From Sphingomonas sp. CBMAI 2297 (GTDB taxonomy: Bacteria; Pseudomonadota; Alphaproteobacteria; Sphingomonadales; Sphingomonadaceae), in assembly GCF_029870595.1 (NCBI RefSeq), contig NZ_JAPDIR010000005.1, forward strand, positions 124,001 through 188,000: DNA of 64,000 nt. Reading direction: 5' to 3'. Below, one piece after another: positions 15,726 through 25,101 of the stretch; position 1 is the first letter of the stretch; each line of letters starts with the position of its first letter. Under the pieces are notes generated by a model. That model saw only the letters and a program-made list of their open reading frames with translations. It was not told where the DNA came from and ran no database searches. The position numbers were made by a program, and so were the translations under genes.

Positions 15726-18020
15726 ATGGCCGGCGGAATCAGTGCATCGACGGTCAAGTCGTGGTTCCAGTATCGCTGTGAACGCAAGACACGGTACGAC
15801 ATCATGGAGCCGGCCGAGCAGTCGGCAATCCCGCTCCTGTCCGATCAGCGGGAACAACTCTGGGCGCAGCTCGGCAACGCCTATGAGGATCGGATCGTCC
15901 TTTCGCTAGGGTCACCGGTGTTGCGGCCCTTTGCGGGCAAGAAGGTACTGACCGAAGAGCAGACGCGGGGATTCCTGACCGGCGCCAAGACCGAGCGGTA
16001 TGCCTGGCAGATGAACCTGCGGCCCAAATCGGCGCCGCTGCTGCTCGCCGGTACGTCCCTTCAGGTCCGCCAGACCAAACCCGACCTGATCCGGGTCAAT
16101 CGAAGCGGCGCACGGCCGGTGTTCAGCGTCATCGACATCAAGGCGACCCGCAAGGCTACCGCCTTTCACAAGACCCAGGTCGCCTTCTATGTCCGGTTGC
16201 TTGAGCTCGCGCTCAAGGAACTCGGCGTGGACGCCGAGATCGACGATCATGGCGAGGTGTGGCGCATCCCGGACAATGGCACCGCCGAGGGCGCCGACTA
16301 TCAGACCGAGAGGTTCCTGCTCGCGCCCTATCTGCGCATGGTCGACAAATTCTGCCGCGAGCAGATCGGTGCGATCGCCTCGGTCCCCGTCGAGCCGGGC
16401 TGGGGCGGCGACAAGACCTTCTTCCATGTCTATTTCAAATGCGAGCAGTGCAACTATCTGCCGCATTGCGAGCGATCGATCGCGGCCGACCTGCCGCCCG
16501 AGCGGCGCGACGTGTCCGCGGTCGCGGGTGTATCGCACGAGGCGAAACGCGCTCTTCACGCAAATGGCGTTCGAACCGTCGCCGCACTCGCCAAGGCCGA
16601 AGGCATCGGCCAGCGCGATGGGGTTGGCTGGACGCTTCAGCGCCGAGCGGATCAGCTTCGCTTAAGGGCACGCGCACTGGTCGAAGCGCGCCCCTTGCGG
16701 TCCCGCGAAGAGCATAGCTTCCTTATGCCGCCTCGCGTGGACATCGCGATCCACCTCGTCGTCGATCACGATCCCGTGGACGACATGCTAACCTCGATTG
16801 GCCTCTTGGTCCGCAAAGGAGGTGTCGATCAGCCAGTGATCGAGGTTATCGAACGCGCCGATCGCGCCGGTGAGGCCGACGCGATGTGCCGGATATTCAC
16901 CTTGCTGCTCGACGAACTCGGCGCGATCGATGCGCTCAATCGCGCCGCCCTGGACAGCGGCGCTCCGACATCGACCACGCACATCTTCTTCTATGAACCC
17001 GCCGAAGCGCAAAATCTGCAGCGGGCGATCGGGCGCCACCTAGACGATCCGCGTATCCGCGCCGGGCTCCTTCACATCGTCCGGATCTTCCCACCGGAAG
17101 ATGTGGTGCCTGAGCCTGAGTTTCGCGGCGCGCACCATTTGCCCGCGACTGCCGTCCGCAATGTCGTCGAGCAACTCTACGCGCTTCCGGTTACGGTGTC
17201 CTACGACCTCCGCCAGGTATCGGCGGCTCTGGCCGATGCCGCGCTGATCGCAACGCCCTATCAGCCCGAGGCGGCCTTTGCCCGACCATTCTCCTCGCTG
17301 CTCTCGATCGAAGTGATCCGCGGTCTGCGCGAGGGGCGAGCAGACAGCCCGGACGCAATCGCGGTTGGCCGCGACGTTGCCGCACGGCTCGCGGCGCTAT
17401 CGTCGATCGTTGACTGGCTGTTCGCGGCCGATGCAGCCGAGCGAGGAGCCGGAGCGAGTGGTCTGCAGCGCTTGAATAAGAAGCCCTTCATCTTCCATGC
17501 GAGCTTCGATCCGCTCGACGTCGTCGACCTCGATGTCTTGCGGGCAATGGAAGTCCTGGAAAGCCGAGCAGGACTGCTCGACGCGCTGATCGGGCTCGCG
17601 CAGCCGGCCTCGCAACGGCGTGACGCCGGACGGTGTATTGCGGGCATGAAGATGACTGCGAACAAGCGTCATGGGGGCCGGCAACGCATGACCTTCTATG
17701 TGCCGCCCGAGAGCCTGATGAGCGATATCACCGCCGGGGATCTCGGCTTGATACTCACCGACGATGATCCCGACATGCGCCTTGATCCCACCGCATGGGG
17801 CGATTGCGCGATTAATCTCTGGCGGCGTCGGCCGGATCGCCCCGAGCGCTTCCTGACGCTCGACATGTCTGCCGCGGCCTTCGACGGCCCGGTGTTTCAG
17901 CAAATGTTCAATCGCTCTGCCGATAAGTCGGTCTGGCATATTGATCGCAGCTTCACCGACATTAACGGCCCGCGCGCGGCTGCCTATATCGGCGCGCTGA
18001 TCGGATCGACCCAGCCATGA
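15726..18020 (+). CDS. RecB-like Fe-S nuclease with HhH and TM0106-type RNase H-like region
   Basis: A 764-residue predicted DNase. ATG 15726 is chosen because GGAGGG lies five bases upstream. The N-terminal PD-(D/E)XK fold shows Glu54 (AYEDRIV), Asp120 (KPDLI), Asp137 and Lys139 (VIDIKA) and Gln151. Four cysteines (Cys18 in FQYRCERK; Cys239, 242 and 248 in KCEQCNYLPHC) are placed like the Fe-S cluster of Cas4/AddB-type nucleases. A helix-hairpin-helix follows at about 268-290 (GVRTVAALAKAEG), then a region resembling the RNase H-like part of TM0106 proteins. In TM0106-type proteins an SF1 helicase is often fused behind; here that helicase begins the next gene, whose ATG overlaps this stop. 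The Dpd assignment is by context. Confidence 0.72.
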   Translation: MAGGISASTVKSWFQYRCERKTRYDIMEPAEQSAIPLLSDQREQLWAQLGNAYEDRIVLSLGSPVLRPFAGKKVLTEEQTRGFLTGAKTERYAWQMNLRPKSAPLLLAGTSLQVRQTKPDLIRVNRSGARPVFSVIDIKATRKATAFHKTQVAFYVRLLELALKELGVDAEIDDHGEVWRIPDNGTAEGADYQTERFLLAPYLRMVDKFCREQIGAIASVPVEPGWGGDKTFFHVYFKCEQCNYLPHCERSIAADLPPERRDVSAVAGVSHEAKRALHANGVRTVAALAKAEGIGQRDGVGWTLQRRADQLRLRARALVEARPLRSREEHSFLMPPRVDIAIHLVVDHDPVDDMLTSIGLLVRKGGVDQPVIEVIERADRAGEADAMCRIFTLLLDELGAIDALNRAALDSGAPTSTTHIFFYEPAEAQNLQRAIGRHLDDPRIRAGLLHIVRIFPPEDVVPEPEFRGAHHLPATAVRNVVEQLYALPVTVSYDLRQVSAALADAALIATPYQPEAAFARPFSSLLSIEVIRGLREGRADSPDAIAVGRDVAARLAALSSIVDWLFAADAAERGAGASGLQRLNKKPFIFHASFDPLDVVDLDVLRAMEVLESRAGLLDALIGLAQPASQRRDAGRCIAGMKMTANKRHGGRQRMTFYVPPESLMSDITAGDLGLILTDDDPDMRLDPTAWGDCAINLWRRRPDRPERFLTLDMSAAAFDGPVFQQMFNRSADKSVWHIDRSFTDINGPRAAAYIGALIGSTQP

Positions 18021-21000
18021 GTGCAAGCGACGACGTTTTGGAGTTCCTACGGGACCTCCCGGCATTCGCGCGCGGCGCGGACGCGCCTGAGGTCTGGCTG
18101 GCGGCGCTCGAACAATTTGCCGAACCGATGTTGGCCGCGGCCGGAGACTTTCCACTGCGCGACGCCCAGGTCTCGGCATGGCGCGGACTCGCCAGCGAGC
18201 GCGCAGGCCTGATCCTCGGCCCGCCCGGAACCGGCAAGACGCATCTGCTGGCCTGGCTGATCCTTGGCTATGTGCTCGCGTGCCGGGCAGCCGGGAGGCC
18301 GTGTCGGGTGCTGGTCAGCGCCTTCACCCGCGCCGCGATTGGCAATCTGCTCGACAGCGTTGCCAAGCGCGTCTTGGCCCACGGTGTCGAACTCCCGCTC
18401 GTCTATATTGGGTCTGCGCCACCTGACGGCCTGGCTGGCGGTATTCTCCACATCGAGCGGACCGGGACAACTGGTCTGAAGGATGCGGTCGATCAGATCG
18501 CGGCGCCACATCTGGTGGTCGGCGCATCGGTCTGGACCATCTACAAGCTCCTCCAGAGTGGACGGCTTTCCGGCGCAAACGGAATGTTCGCGCCCGCCTT
18601 CGATCTCATCTGCATCGACGAAGCATCGCAAATGCCCCTCGGGCACGGCTTGATCACGCTTGGTGCGCTGGCGCCCGCGGGGCGGGTGGTGGTCGCTGGA
18701 GACAACAAGCAATTGCCGCCGATCCGCGTCTCGCGTGCAGTCGAGATCGAAGGGCGTAACCTCGGTGGATCGCTCTATGAATATCTCAAATCCGCTGCAG
18801 CGCGCGAGTTCGCGCTCGAAGAGACCTTTCGCCTCAACGCTCCGCTCACGCGTTTTCCCGAGGCCAATTTCTATCAGGGCAAGTTTCGCTCGACGGACGA
18901 GACCAAGGCCCGTCGTCTGCCGCTCGCGGAAGGTTGGGCATCAAACCTGAGCGAGTGGGAGCGCGTCGTCCTAGATCCCGACTGGCCCATCTGCGTCCTG
19001 GTGCATGAGGGGCCGAGCGCGGCGACACGGAGCCCGTTCGAAGCCGGCATCGTGTCGCGGCTGACGAAAGTGCTCCGCGCATCGATCCTCGGCGAATCAG
19101 GGACGGCGCCCTGTGACGCGCGGGAGTTCTGGCGCGAGCGTATGGCGGTGGTCAGTCCGCACCGTGCGCACAATCAGGAGATTGCAGCGCTCCTCGCGAA
19201 CGATGGAGAAGTCCCGTTCGTTGAAACCGTCGATCGCATCCAGGGCAAGGAACGTGACTGCATCATCCTTTCCTACTGTGTCGCCGATCCAGAGTTCGCG
19301 CTGGCAGAAGCGGCCTTCATCTTCAGCCCAGAGCGGCTCAATGTCGCCACGACCCGTGCCCGCAGCAAACTGATCGTGCTGATCAGCCGCAAGCTCCTCG
19401 AAGCGACGCCGGCTGACCAAGAGACTCTTGATCAGGTAGAACTGATGCGCGAGTTCGTCGCCTCCTGCGCGCCTAAGGGCAAAATTGCCGTCCAGGACGC
19501 CGCGGGACGGACGGTCGGCATCGAAGTGATGGTCCGCGGATTCGACGAGACGCCGGTCCTTGCCGACCTGAAACCCGAACCCACCGCCACGCCGGTGGCC
19601 GCGATGACTTCCGCGCTTCAGGCGGTCTACGATGCCGTTGATCAACTGAGCCTGGGGAGCAGCTACAACAACGTCCCGCTCGGTCGCCTCCGGCAATATC
19701 TCGCGCGGGACGAACGCTCGGTGTTGACCGATCTTGTCTCGCTGCACCATCTAGGCTGGATCTCCCTCCAGCAACGCTCGGGTAATAACGGCCCCTGGTG
19801 GGCGGCCCAACCCTTCCCGCAGCCCCGCCGCGTGTTCACCCACGAGGATCCGGACTTCGCGCTACGGGTCGAAGAAGCGATCATCGGCGCGCGCAGCGGT
19901 CGCAAGGCGCCATATTACGACCGGGTCCGGGAACGCTTCGCCTGGATGACGAAGCAGGGAGACGACCAGCTTTTCCGCCACCTTCAGGATCTGGCGCAAA
20001 CCGGTTTCATTCGTCTCCTCAGCGAGGGCGGGGGCATCCGGGTTGAGTTGGCCGAACGCCGCCGGCAAGCGGAAGCGCCTGACAGCGCTTCCCTTCCCGA
20101 ACTTGGCGATGACGACTTCGTCGTCCTGAACGCGCTTGAGGCGATCGAAGCGGACCAGATCAATTTCGGCATTTTCGAGAGTTGGATCTCTCCGCAGCGG
20201 CTAGCAGATATACTCGAGCGGCCGCGCTCGGCAGTCGGCCTGTCGGTGGGACGGCTCGTGGCGCATGGTTATGCGATGCTCGCAGAGGACCAGCGACTGC
20301 GCAGTCGCATGGGCGAACTCGCTCGCGAACTGCGCTATGTGAAACAGCGCTTCCGTCCCGACGACGCCAGTGCCCGGCCGTATCTGGTGCGCAGCCTGAA
20401 GGTCGAGTTGCGCGACCGCAACAAACCGAACCGCGACGTAAAGCTAGCAGGCGTATTGGACGGCCTCCGCACTCGCTTCGCCGCAAAGCCGGAGGTTCTA
20501 CGCGCGCTCGATGGCGTCGCTGCGATGCTGGCAGGACAATGGGGTGACGATCCGGAGATCGCAGGCTTTCAGCGACGCGCTTTCGACGAGATACTCACTG
20601 CCTGGCATGCTGATGGCGGGCCGCAGATCGTGATTTCGGCCGATACTGGTTCGGGCAAGACCGAAGCCGCTTGCTTACCGATGATCACCGCCGCGGCGGC
20701 AGACCGGCTGGCGGGAATACAGGGCACGCGCGCGGTCATCGCCTACCCGCGCGTGCGGCTCGCTGCGAACCAGGCACAGCGGCTCACCAAGTATCTGGCG
20801 GCCCTCAGCGCGATCGATGGGATGCCGTTGCTTACGATCGGGCTACAGGTCGCGGCCGTGCCGCGCCGGTTCGATCGCCTCCACGCCGACGATGTCGCGC
20901 GAGGTTGGCGGACCGCCGCGCCGGGCAAGTTGGATTTCCCCTTCTTCGGCTGTCCGGAATGTGAATCCCCGCTGCTCCTCGACATTGCCGCCGGCGAAGA

Positions 21001-24000
21001 AGGCGCGGATCGGCTCGACTGTCTCGGCTGCGGTTGGCGCTTCAACGGATGGGTCGGTTCCAAGGCCGGGTTGATGCAGACGCCGCCCGCCTTCTTCCTG
21101 CCGACGACAGACTCGCTCCACCAATGGATGCACAATCCCGACTACGGTCGCATCTTCGGGGATAGGCCCGGGTTCGCTGCCCCACGCGCTGTGCTAGCCG
21201 ACGAAATTCATCTTTTCTCACACATTCACGGAGCCCAAGTCGGGCATGCGCTCCGCCGCCTTATCCACCGGGCGAAGGTTAATGCGGGCGGAGTAGTGCC
21301 GCTCGCAATTGGCATGAGCGCGACGCTCGGCGACCCCGCGATGGCCTGGGGCCGGTTGATCGGACGCGATGCCGTGACTGCGATCCGGCCCTATCCGACG
21401 GAAAGCGACACGAATCCGCGCGGCCGCGAATATTTCTTCTTCATCCAGCCGGAGATCGAGTCGCGCGGAAGCGACATCGCGGGCGCATCGACAACGATCC
21501 AGTCCGTGATGTGCTTGGCGCACGGTATGCGGCGCCGCACTGGCAAAGCGGGTGGCTACCGCTCGCTCGTCTTCCTCGATTCGATCGACAAGCTCCGACG
21601 CATGCACAGCGCTTTTGTCGATGCCGAAGAAGAGCAGAATCTGTTTGCACTTCGAACCGAACGCTATCCCGATGACCCGGTCACCGGGACCCCGAGGCGC
21701 GAATGCTGCGGCCAACCCCATGGCTGCGATCGGTTCGAAGATGGCGAATGCTGGTTCTTTGCCGCGACCGACAAATTTCAGGTCACCACCCACGGCGCGC
21801 TCCAACCAGGCTCTCCGCTGCAGGTGGCGAACCAACCGATTTCCTCCGCGACCGAAGGCAAGGTGGACGCGCTGATCAAGTCGAGCGACATCCTGTTCGC
21901 GACCTCATCGCTCGAAGTCGGGTTCGACGACCCCGACATGACGATGGTCTTTCAGCACTACGCCCCTCAGAACCTCGCCAGCTTCATCCAGCGCAAGGGG
22001 CGTGGCGGTCGAGGGATCGACGATCGCCCCATGACCGGCATCACATTGTCCCTCTATTCGCCCCGCGACAGCTGGTGGTTTGCTCATCCGCACGAGATGA
22101 TCGAGCCTGCCGGCTTCGATGTGCCGATCAACCCGGAAAACCATTTCGTCGTACGCGGTCAGGTGCTCGCAGCGATGTTGGACGGCCTCGCCGCCTATGT
22201 GTCTCGCACCGGCGCGCCCGCGCTCGATTTCCGGGGTAAGCCAACGCAACCGGCTTGGGCGAGCGCCGAAGCTTCTGTGATGGACTTGTTTGGAGCGGAT
22301 ATCGCCGAGCGGCTCGACTTGGGCTCGCTGGCCGAGCTTTGGGAGAAGGCTGGCGCAAATCGGGCCGGCGCTGATCTCGACGAGCGCCGTCGCATCCCTG
22401 ACCTGCGGGCGGCCCTGGATTGGGTGCCGCAGCTTTTGTTCGACACGATCAATTTGCCTGAACTTCATGTGCGAACCGGGAGTGCAAGCGAGGGCAAGCG
22501 CGAAGACATTATGCTGGGCCTCGCTGCCACGGCGCCAGGCAATGTCACACGCCGTTTTCACCCCACCGAAGCCTATTGGCTGCCGCCAGCCAATGGACGC
22601 GCGCCGTGGCTCGACACCAATGATTTTGCCGCCGCCGAACGTTGGCCCTATCAGGCGGGAGCGGAGGCGCTGCGTGCCGAACTTCCGATCGAGGGGCGCG
22701 AGCGGGTCGGTGATCGGCTCCTTCCGGAATTTGCCCGCCCGCGACAGATCAGTCTGGAAAAGCTCGGCTTCTTGGTGGGCGCCGATTGGCAGACGCGCTG
22801 GATCTGCGAGGTGACCGGTGAAGGGCCGGTCATTCGCCACTCGGAGGATCAGCAACTTCGCCCCCGCCGGATCTCGCACGAATCCCGCGGCGAGTTGCGC
22901 GGCTTCCCGATCGTCGCGGCAAAACCCGACAAGGGGCGGACGCTCGACTTAGCCGGGGCTGAGACCTGGCTGAAGAACCTCTCCACCTATGTCGGCGACG
23001 GCATGGGCCGTGCTAATTCGGGCCTCGCGGTCTTGAGACTATATTGGGGCGCCGATAGCGAGATCCGCGTCGAGGATCGCCGCGAAGATCCTGTGGTGTT
23101 CAGCCAGACCTTCACTGCGCCGGGGACTGACGACACGCTTCTTCACGGTTTCCACGTCTCGACCGAAGGCGTCCAATTCCGCCTCGACAGTGCGCGCCTG
23201 GATGCGTTCGTGGCGAACGAGCGGACGCGCCTCGCAAGCGCCCCGGCGGACCGGCGTTGGTTCATGAACCAATGGATGCGCCACTTGGTCGAGGCGCGGG
23301 CGCGGGCGATCGGTATGAATGGCTATGAGGCACAGCGCGGCGCCGAACTCTTCGCCGCGGCGGCCGGCGAGCCCGCGCTACGCAAGCGTCTCAATGGACT
23401 TTTGTCCTATTGGGACGCGGACGATCTCGCCGCCTTGTTCGAAGATACGCGGGCGACACTGCTCAGCCAGCATCCGCTGCTCAGCGTCCGGCGCGTCGAA
23501 CGAGTGGCGGCAGCACTTGGCAGCTTTGCCTTCAGGGACATGTTCAAGGCCGTCCTTGCTGAAATGAAGGACGAGCAAGCCTTTGCAGGCTATCTGCGCA
23601 CGTTGGTCCTACACAGCATCGCCCAACGCCTCAAACTCGGTTTCCTTCTGACCGGAGGCGGCGACGACCGGCGCATCGTCGCGCACGTCAAACTCCCCGT
23701 ACAATTCGGCACGGACATTCCGGCGGAAAGCGCGGACGTGATCACGATCGCCGAACTTGGCGAATTGGGTGATGGAACGACCCGCGCGTTCGAAGCTAAC
23801 CTAGCCAACTTCGCGCAGCTTCTGAGCGAAGGCTTCCTCACCCGATGCCCGGCCGCCGAAGACGACGCGCTCGCCGCTCGCTTCTTTGCTTCGCCCGACG
23901 AACACGTATCCTGGCGCGCCAAGGATCCGATGCGCCCCGATCACCTCGCCGAGATCGCTCATGCGCTCGGTCGCTCTGACGGGGTGCTGCCTGCCCCGAT

Positions 24001-24406
24001 GATCCGGATCCTGTTTGGCCATGAAGAAATCGGCGCGAGCCAGTTCGCGCTTTACGATCTCGCCACCGAAATCGAACAGGTTGTCGCCGGTCTGTCTATG
24101 CGCGGCGGTCGGGAGCCGACCGCTTGGGAAGTGACAAGCGCTGCAGTCGCACAGGCAGAAGCAGGCGCAGGCGAACTCGGGCGCTTGCTCGACGCCTATC
24201 GCGGCGTGGATCACGCAAATCTTGATGACAGCCTGAGTCCCGAGATGCGGTTGGCGGACCAGGTTTACAGGCTCGCGGCACGCCAATGCGTCGATGGATG
24301 CCGCGCCTGCCTGCACCTGGAGAGCGACCTGATGACTGAATCACTTATGGCGAGTTCAGTTAGCCGGCGCTTGCTCGCGCGCTTCCTTGAGAAACCGGAG
24401 GCCTAG
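18017..24406 (+). CDS. Giant double helicase: SF1 helicase fused to DpdJ-like DEIH helicase
   Basis: A 2129-residue protein. Residues 1-500 form an SF1 (Upf1/DNA2-like) helicase: Walker A GPPGTGKT at 68-75, Walker B ICIDEASQM near 200, ETFRLN near 275, and a C-terminal motor with VDRIQGKERDCII and NVATTRARSKL. After a middle region with winged-helix-like segments comes an SF2 helicase: SADTGSGKTEA near 875-885, a CPEC...CLGC zinc ribbon near 975-1010, LADEIHLF near 1060, GMSATLGD, and SSLEVGFDD with QRKGRGGRG. It ends in a Cys cluster (CVDGCRAC) like DUF1998-type tails. The second half fits DpdJ, the large helicase of Dpd islands. Start overlaps the nuclease stop (ATGA). Such a fusion is unusual to my knowledge. 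Confidence 0.78.
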   Translation: MSASDDVLEFLRDLPAFARGADAPEVWLAALEQFAEPMLAAAGDFPLRDAQVSAWRGLASERAGLILGPPGTGKTHLLAWLILGYVLACRAAGRPCRVLVSAFTRAAIGNLLDSVAKRVLAHGVELPLVYIGSAPPDGLAGGILHIERTGTTGLKDAVDQIAAPHLVVGASVWTIYKLLQSGRLSGANGMFAPAFDLICIDEASQMPLGHGLITLGALAPAGRVVVAGDNKQLPPIRVSRAVEIEGRNLGGSLYEYLKSAAAREFALEETFRLNAPLTRFPEANFYQGKFRSTDETKARRLPLAEGWASNLSEWERVVLDPDWPICVLVHEGPSAATRSPFEAGIVSRLTKVLRASILGESGTAPCDAREFWRERMAVVSPHRAHNQEIAALLANDGEVPFVETVDRIQGKERDCIILSYCVADPEFALAEAAFIFSPERLNVATTRARSKLIVLISRKLLEATPADQETLDQVELMREFVASCAPKGKIAVQDAAGRTVGIEVMVRGFDETPVLADLKPEPTATPVAAMTSALQAVYDAVDQLSLGSSYNNVPLGRLRQYLARDERSVLTDLVSLHHLGWISLQQRSGNNGPWWAAQPFPQPRRVFTHEDPDFALRVEEAIIGARSGRKAPYYDRVRERFAWMTKQGDDQLFRHLQDLAQTGFIRLLSEGGGIRVELAERRRQAEAPDSASLPELGDDDFVVLNALEAIEADQINFGIFESWISPQRLADILERPRSAVGLSVGRLVAHGYAMLAEDQRLRSRMGELARELRYVKQRFRPDDASARPYLVRSLKVELRDRNKPNRDVKLAGVLDGLRTRFAAKPEVLRALDGVAAMLAGQWGDDPEIAGFQRRAFDEILTAWHADGGPQIVISADTGSGKTEAACLPMITAAAADRLAGIQGTRAVIAYPRVRLAANQAQRLTKYLAALSAIDGMPLLTIGLQVAAVPRRFDRLHADDVARGWRTAAPGKLDFPFFGCPECESPLLLDIAAGEEGADRLDCLGCGWRFNGWVGSKAGLMQTPPAFFLPTTDSLHQWMHNPDYGRIFGDRPGFAAPRAVLADEIHLFSHIHGAQVGHALRRLIHRAKVNAGGVVPLAIGMSATLGDPAMAWGRLIGRDAVTAIRPYPTESDTNPRGREYFFFIQPEIESRGSDIAGASTTIQSVMCLAHGMRRRTGKAGGYRSLVFLDSIDKLRRMHSAFVDAEEEQNLFALRTERYPDDPVTGTPRRECCGQPHGCDRFEDGECWFFAATDKFQVTTHGALQPGSPLQVANQPISSATEGKVDALIKSSDILFATSSLEVGFDDPDMTMVFQHYAPQNLASFIQRKGRGGRGIDDRPMTGITLSLYSPRDSWWFAHPHEMIEPAGFDVPINPENHFVVRGQVLAAMLDGLAAYVSRTGAPALDFRGKPTQPAWASAEASVMDLFGADIAERLDLGSLAELWEKAGANRAGADLDERRRIPDLRAALDWVPQLLFDTINLPELHVRTGSASEGKREDIMLGLAATAPGNVTRRFHPTEAYWLPPANGRAPWLDTNDFAAAERWPYQAGAEALRAELPIEGRERVGDRLLPEFARPRQISLEKLGFLVGADWQTRWICEVTGEGPVIRHSEDQQLRPRRISHESRGELRGFPIVAAKPDKGRTLDLAGAETWLKNLSTYVGDGMGRANSGLAVLRLYWGADSEIRVEDRREDPVVFSQTFTAPGTDDTLLHGFHVSTEGVQFRLDSARLDAFVANERTRLASAPADRRWFMNQWMRHLVEARARAIGMNGYEAQRGAELFAAAAGEPALRKRLNGLLSYWDADDLAALFEDTRATLLSQHPLLSVRRVERVAAALGSFAFRDMFKAVLAEMKDEQAFAGYLRTLVLHSIAQRLKLGFLLTGGGDDRRIVAHVKLPVQFGTDIPAESADVITIAELGELGDGTTRAFEANLANFAQLLSEGFLTRCPAAEDDALAARFFASPDEHVSWRAKDPMRPDHLAEIAHALGRSDGVLPAPMIRILFGHEEIGASQFALYDLATEIEQVVAGLSMRGGREPTAWEVTSAAVAQAEAGAGELGRLLDAYRGVDHANLDDSLSPEMRLADQVYRLAARQCVDGCRACLHLESDLMTESLMASSVSRRLLARFLEKPEA

Positions 24407-25101
24407 TCGATCGGCTGAACGGTGAACTGATCGAGGGCTGCCTGCTCGCCCAACCAGACGAGTACCTTGGGCGTAACCAGCGATAGCTTGATACTTCCCT
24501 TGGACACGAACCCGGTCAGGAACGCATCCACCTCGGGATCGCTCGCAAGCTTTGTGAGATCGTTGGTCAGTGCCTCGCGCGCCTCCTGCAGCGCCTTGAG
24601 CTTGTCCGGCAGCGATACTCCCGCGCTCGCCAGCCCCGAACTCATGAGCCACAACTGGCCAATCGCGTTCGCCACTTCGTCACGCCCAAGACGCCGCAAC
24701 AGCTTCTCAAGCGCACTGAGCGGCAGGACATGGTCGCGCGTGTAAAGCTCGGTGAGCGCCAGCACCGAGCGGTGGAGCGAAGAAACGGCGGGTTCGAGCC
24801 TTCTCACATCGCGCACGACCGCCTCGAGATGCTCGGGCTCGCTCGCTGCCTCCATCGTCTCGCCAAGGTCGAGAACGGTTTCGGTCGCTTCTTTGATTTC
24901 CGCCGCGCGCTGGATCAGATAGCCGGGCAGCAGCGCATAGCTCTCGCCCAGTGCTTTTAGCCGTTCGATCCGCTGGGGCACGTCGGCGCTGGCGGTGACC
25001 GCCAGACTCAGCGCCTTGCCGAGATGTTGCTGACTGACGGCACCTTGGAGATAGGGCAACGCCGCCTCCAGACGCTCCAAGGGGTCGATGGTCCCGGTCA
25101 T
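24403..25101 (-). CDS. All-helical protein at the end of the dpd operon
   Basis: A 232-residue protein with no recognised family. It is almost entirely helical, with heptad-like Leu spacing (TETVLDLGETMEAASEPEHL, VVRDVRRLEPAVSSLHRSVLAL), suggesting a coiled-coil partner of the ATPase upstream. Its ATG overlaps the DpdH stop by 4 bases, and its TAG stop shares a palindromic CTAG (24403-24406) with the stop of the convergent helicase gene. By position it could correspond to DpdI or another small Dpd restriction subunit, but I cannot support the name from sequence. Confidence 0.55.
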   Translation of the reverse strand: MTGTIDPLERLEAALPYLQGAVSQQHLGKALSLAVTASADVPQRIERLKALGESYALLPGYLIQRAAEIKEATETVLDLGETMEAASEPEHLEAVVRDVRRLEPAVSSLHRSVLALTELYTRDHVLPLSALEKLLRRLGRDEVANAIGQLWLMSSGLASAGVSLPDKLKALQEAREALTNDLTKLASDPEVDAFLTGFVSKGSIKLSLVTPKVLVWLGEQAALDQFTVQPID

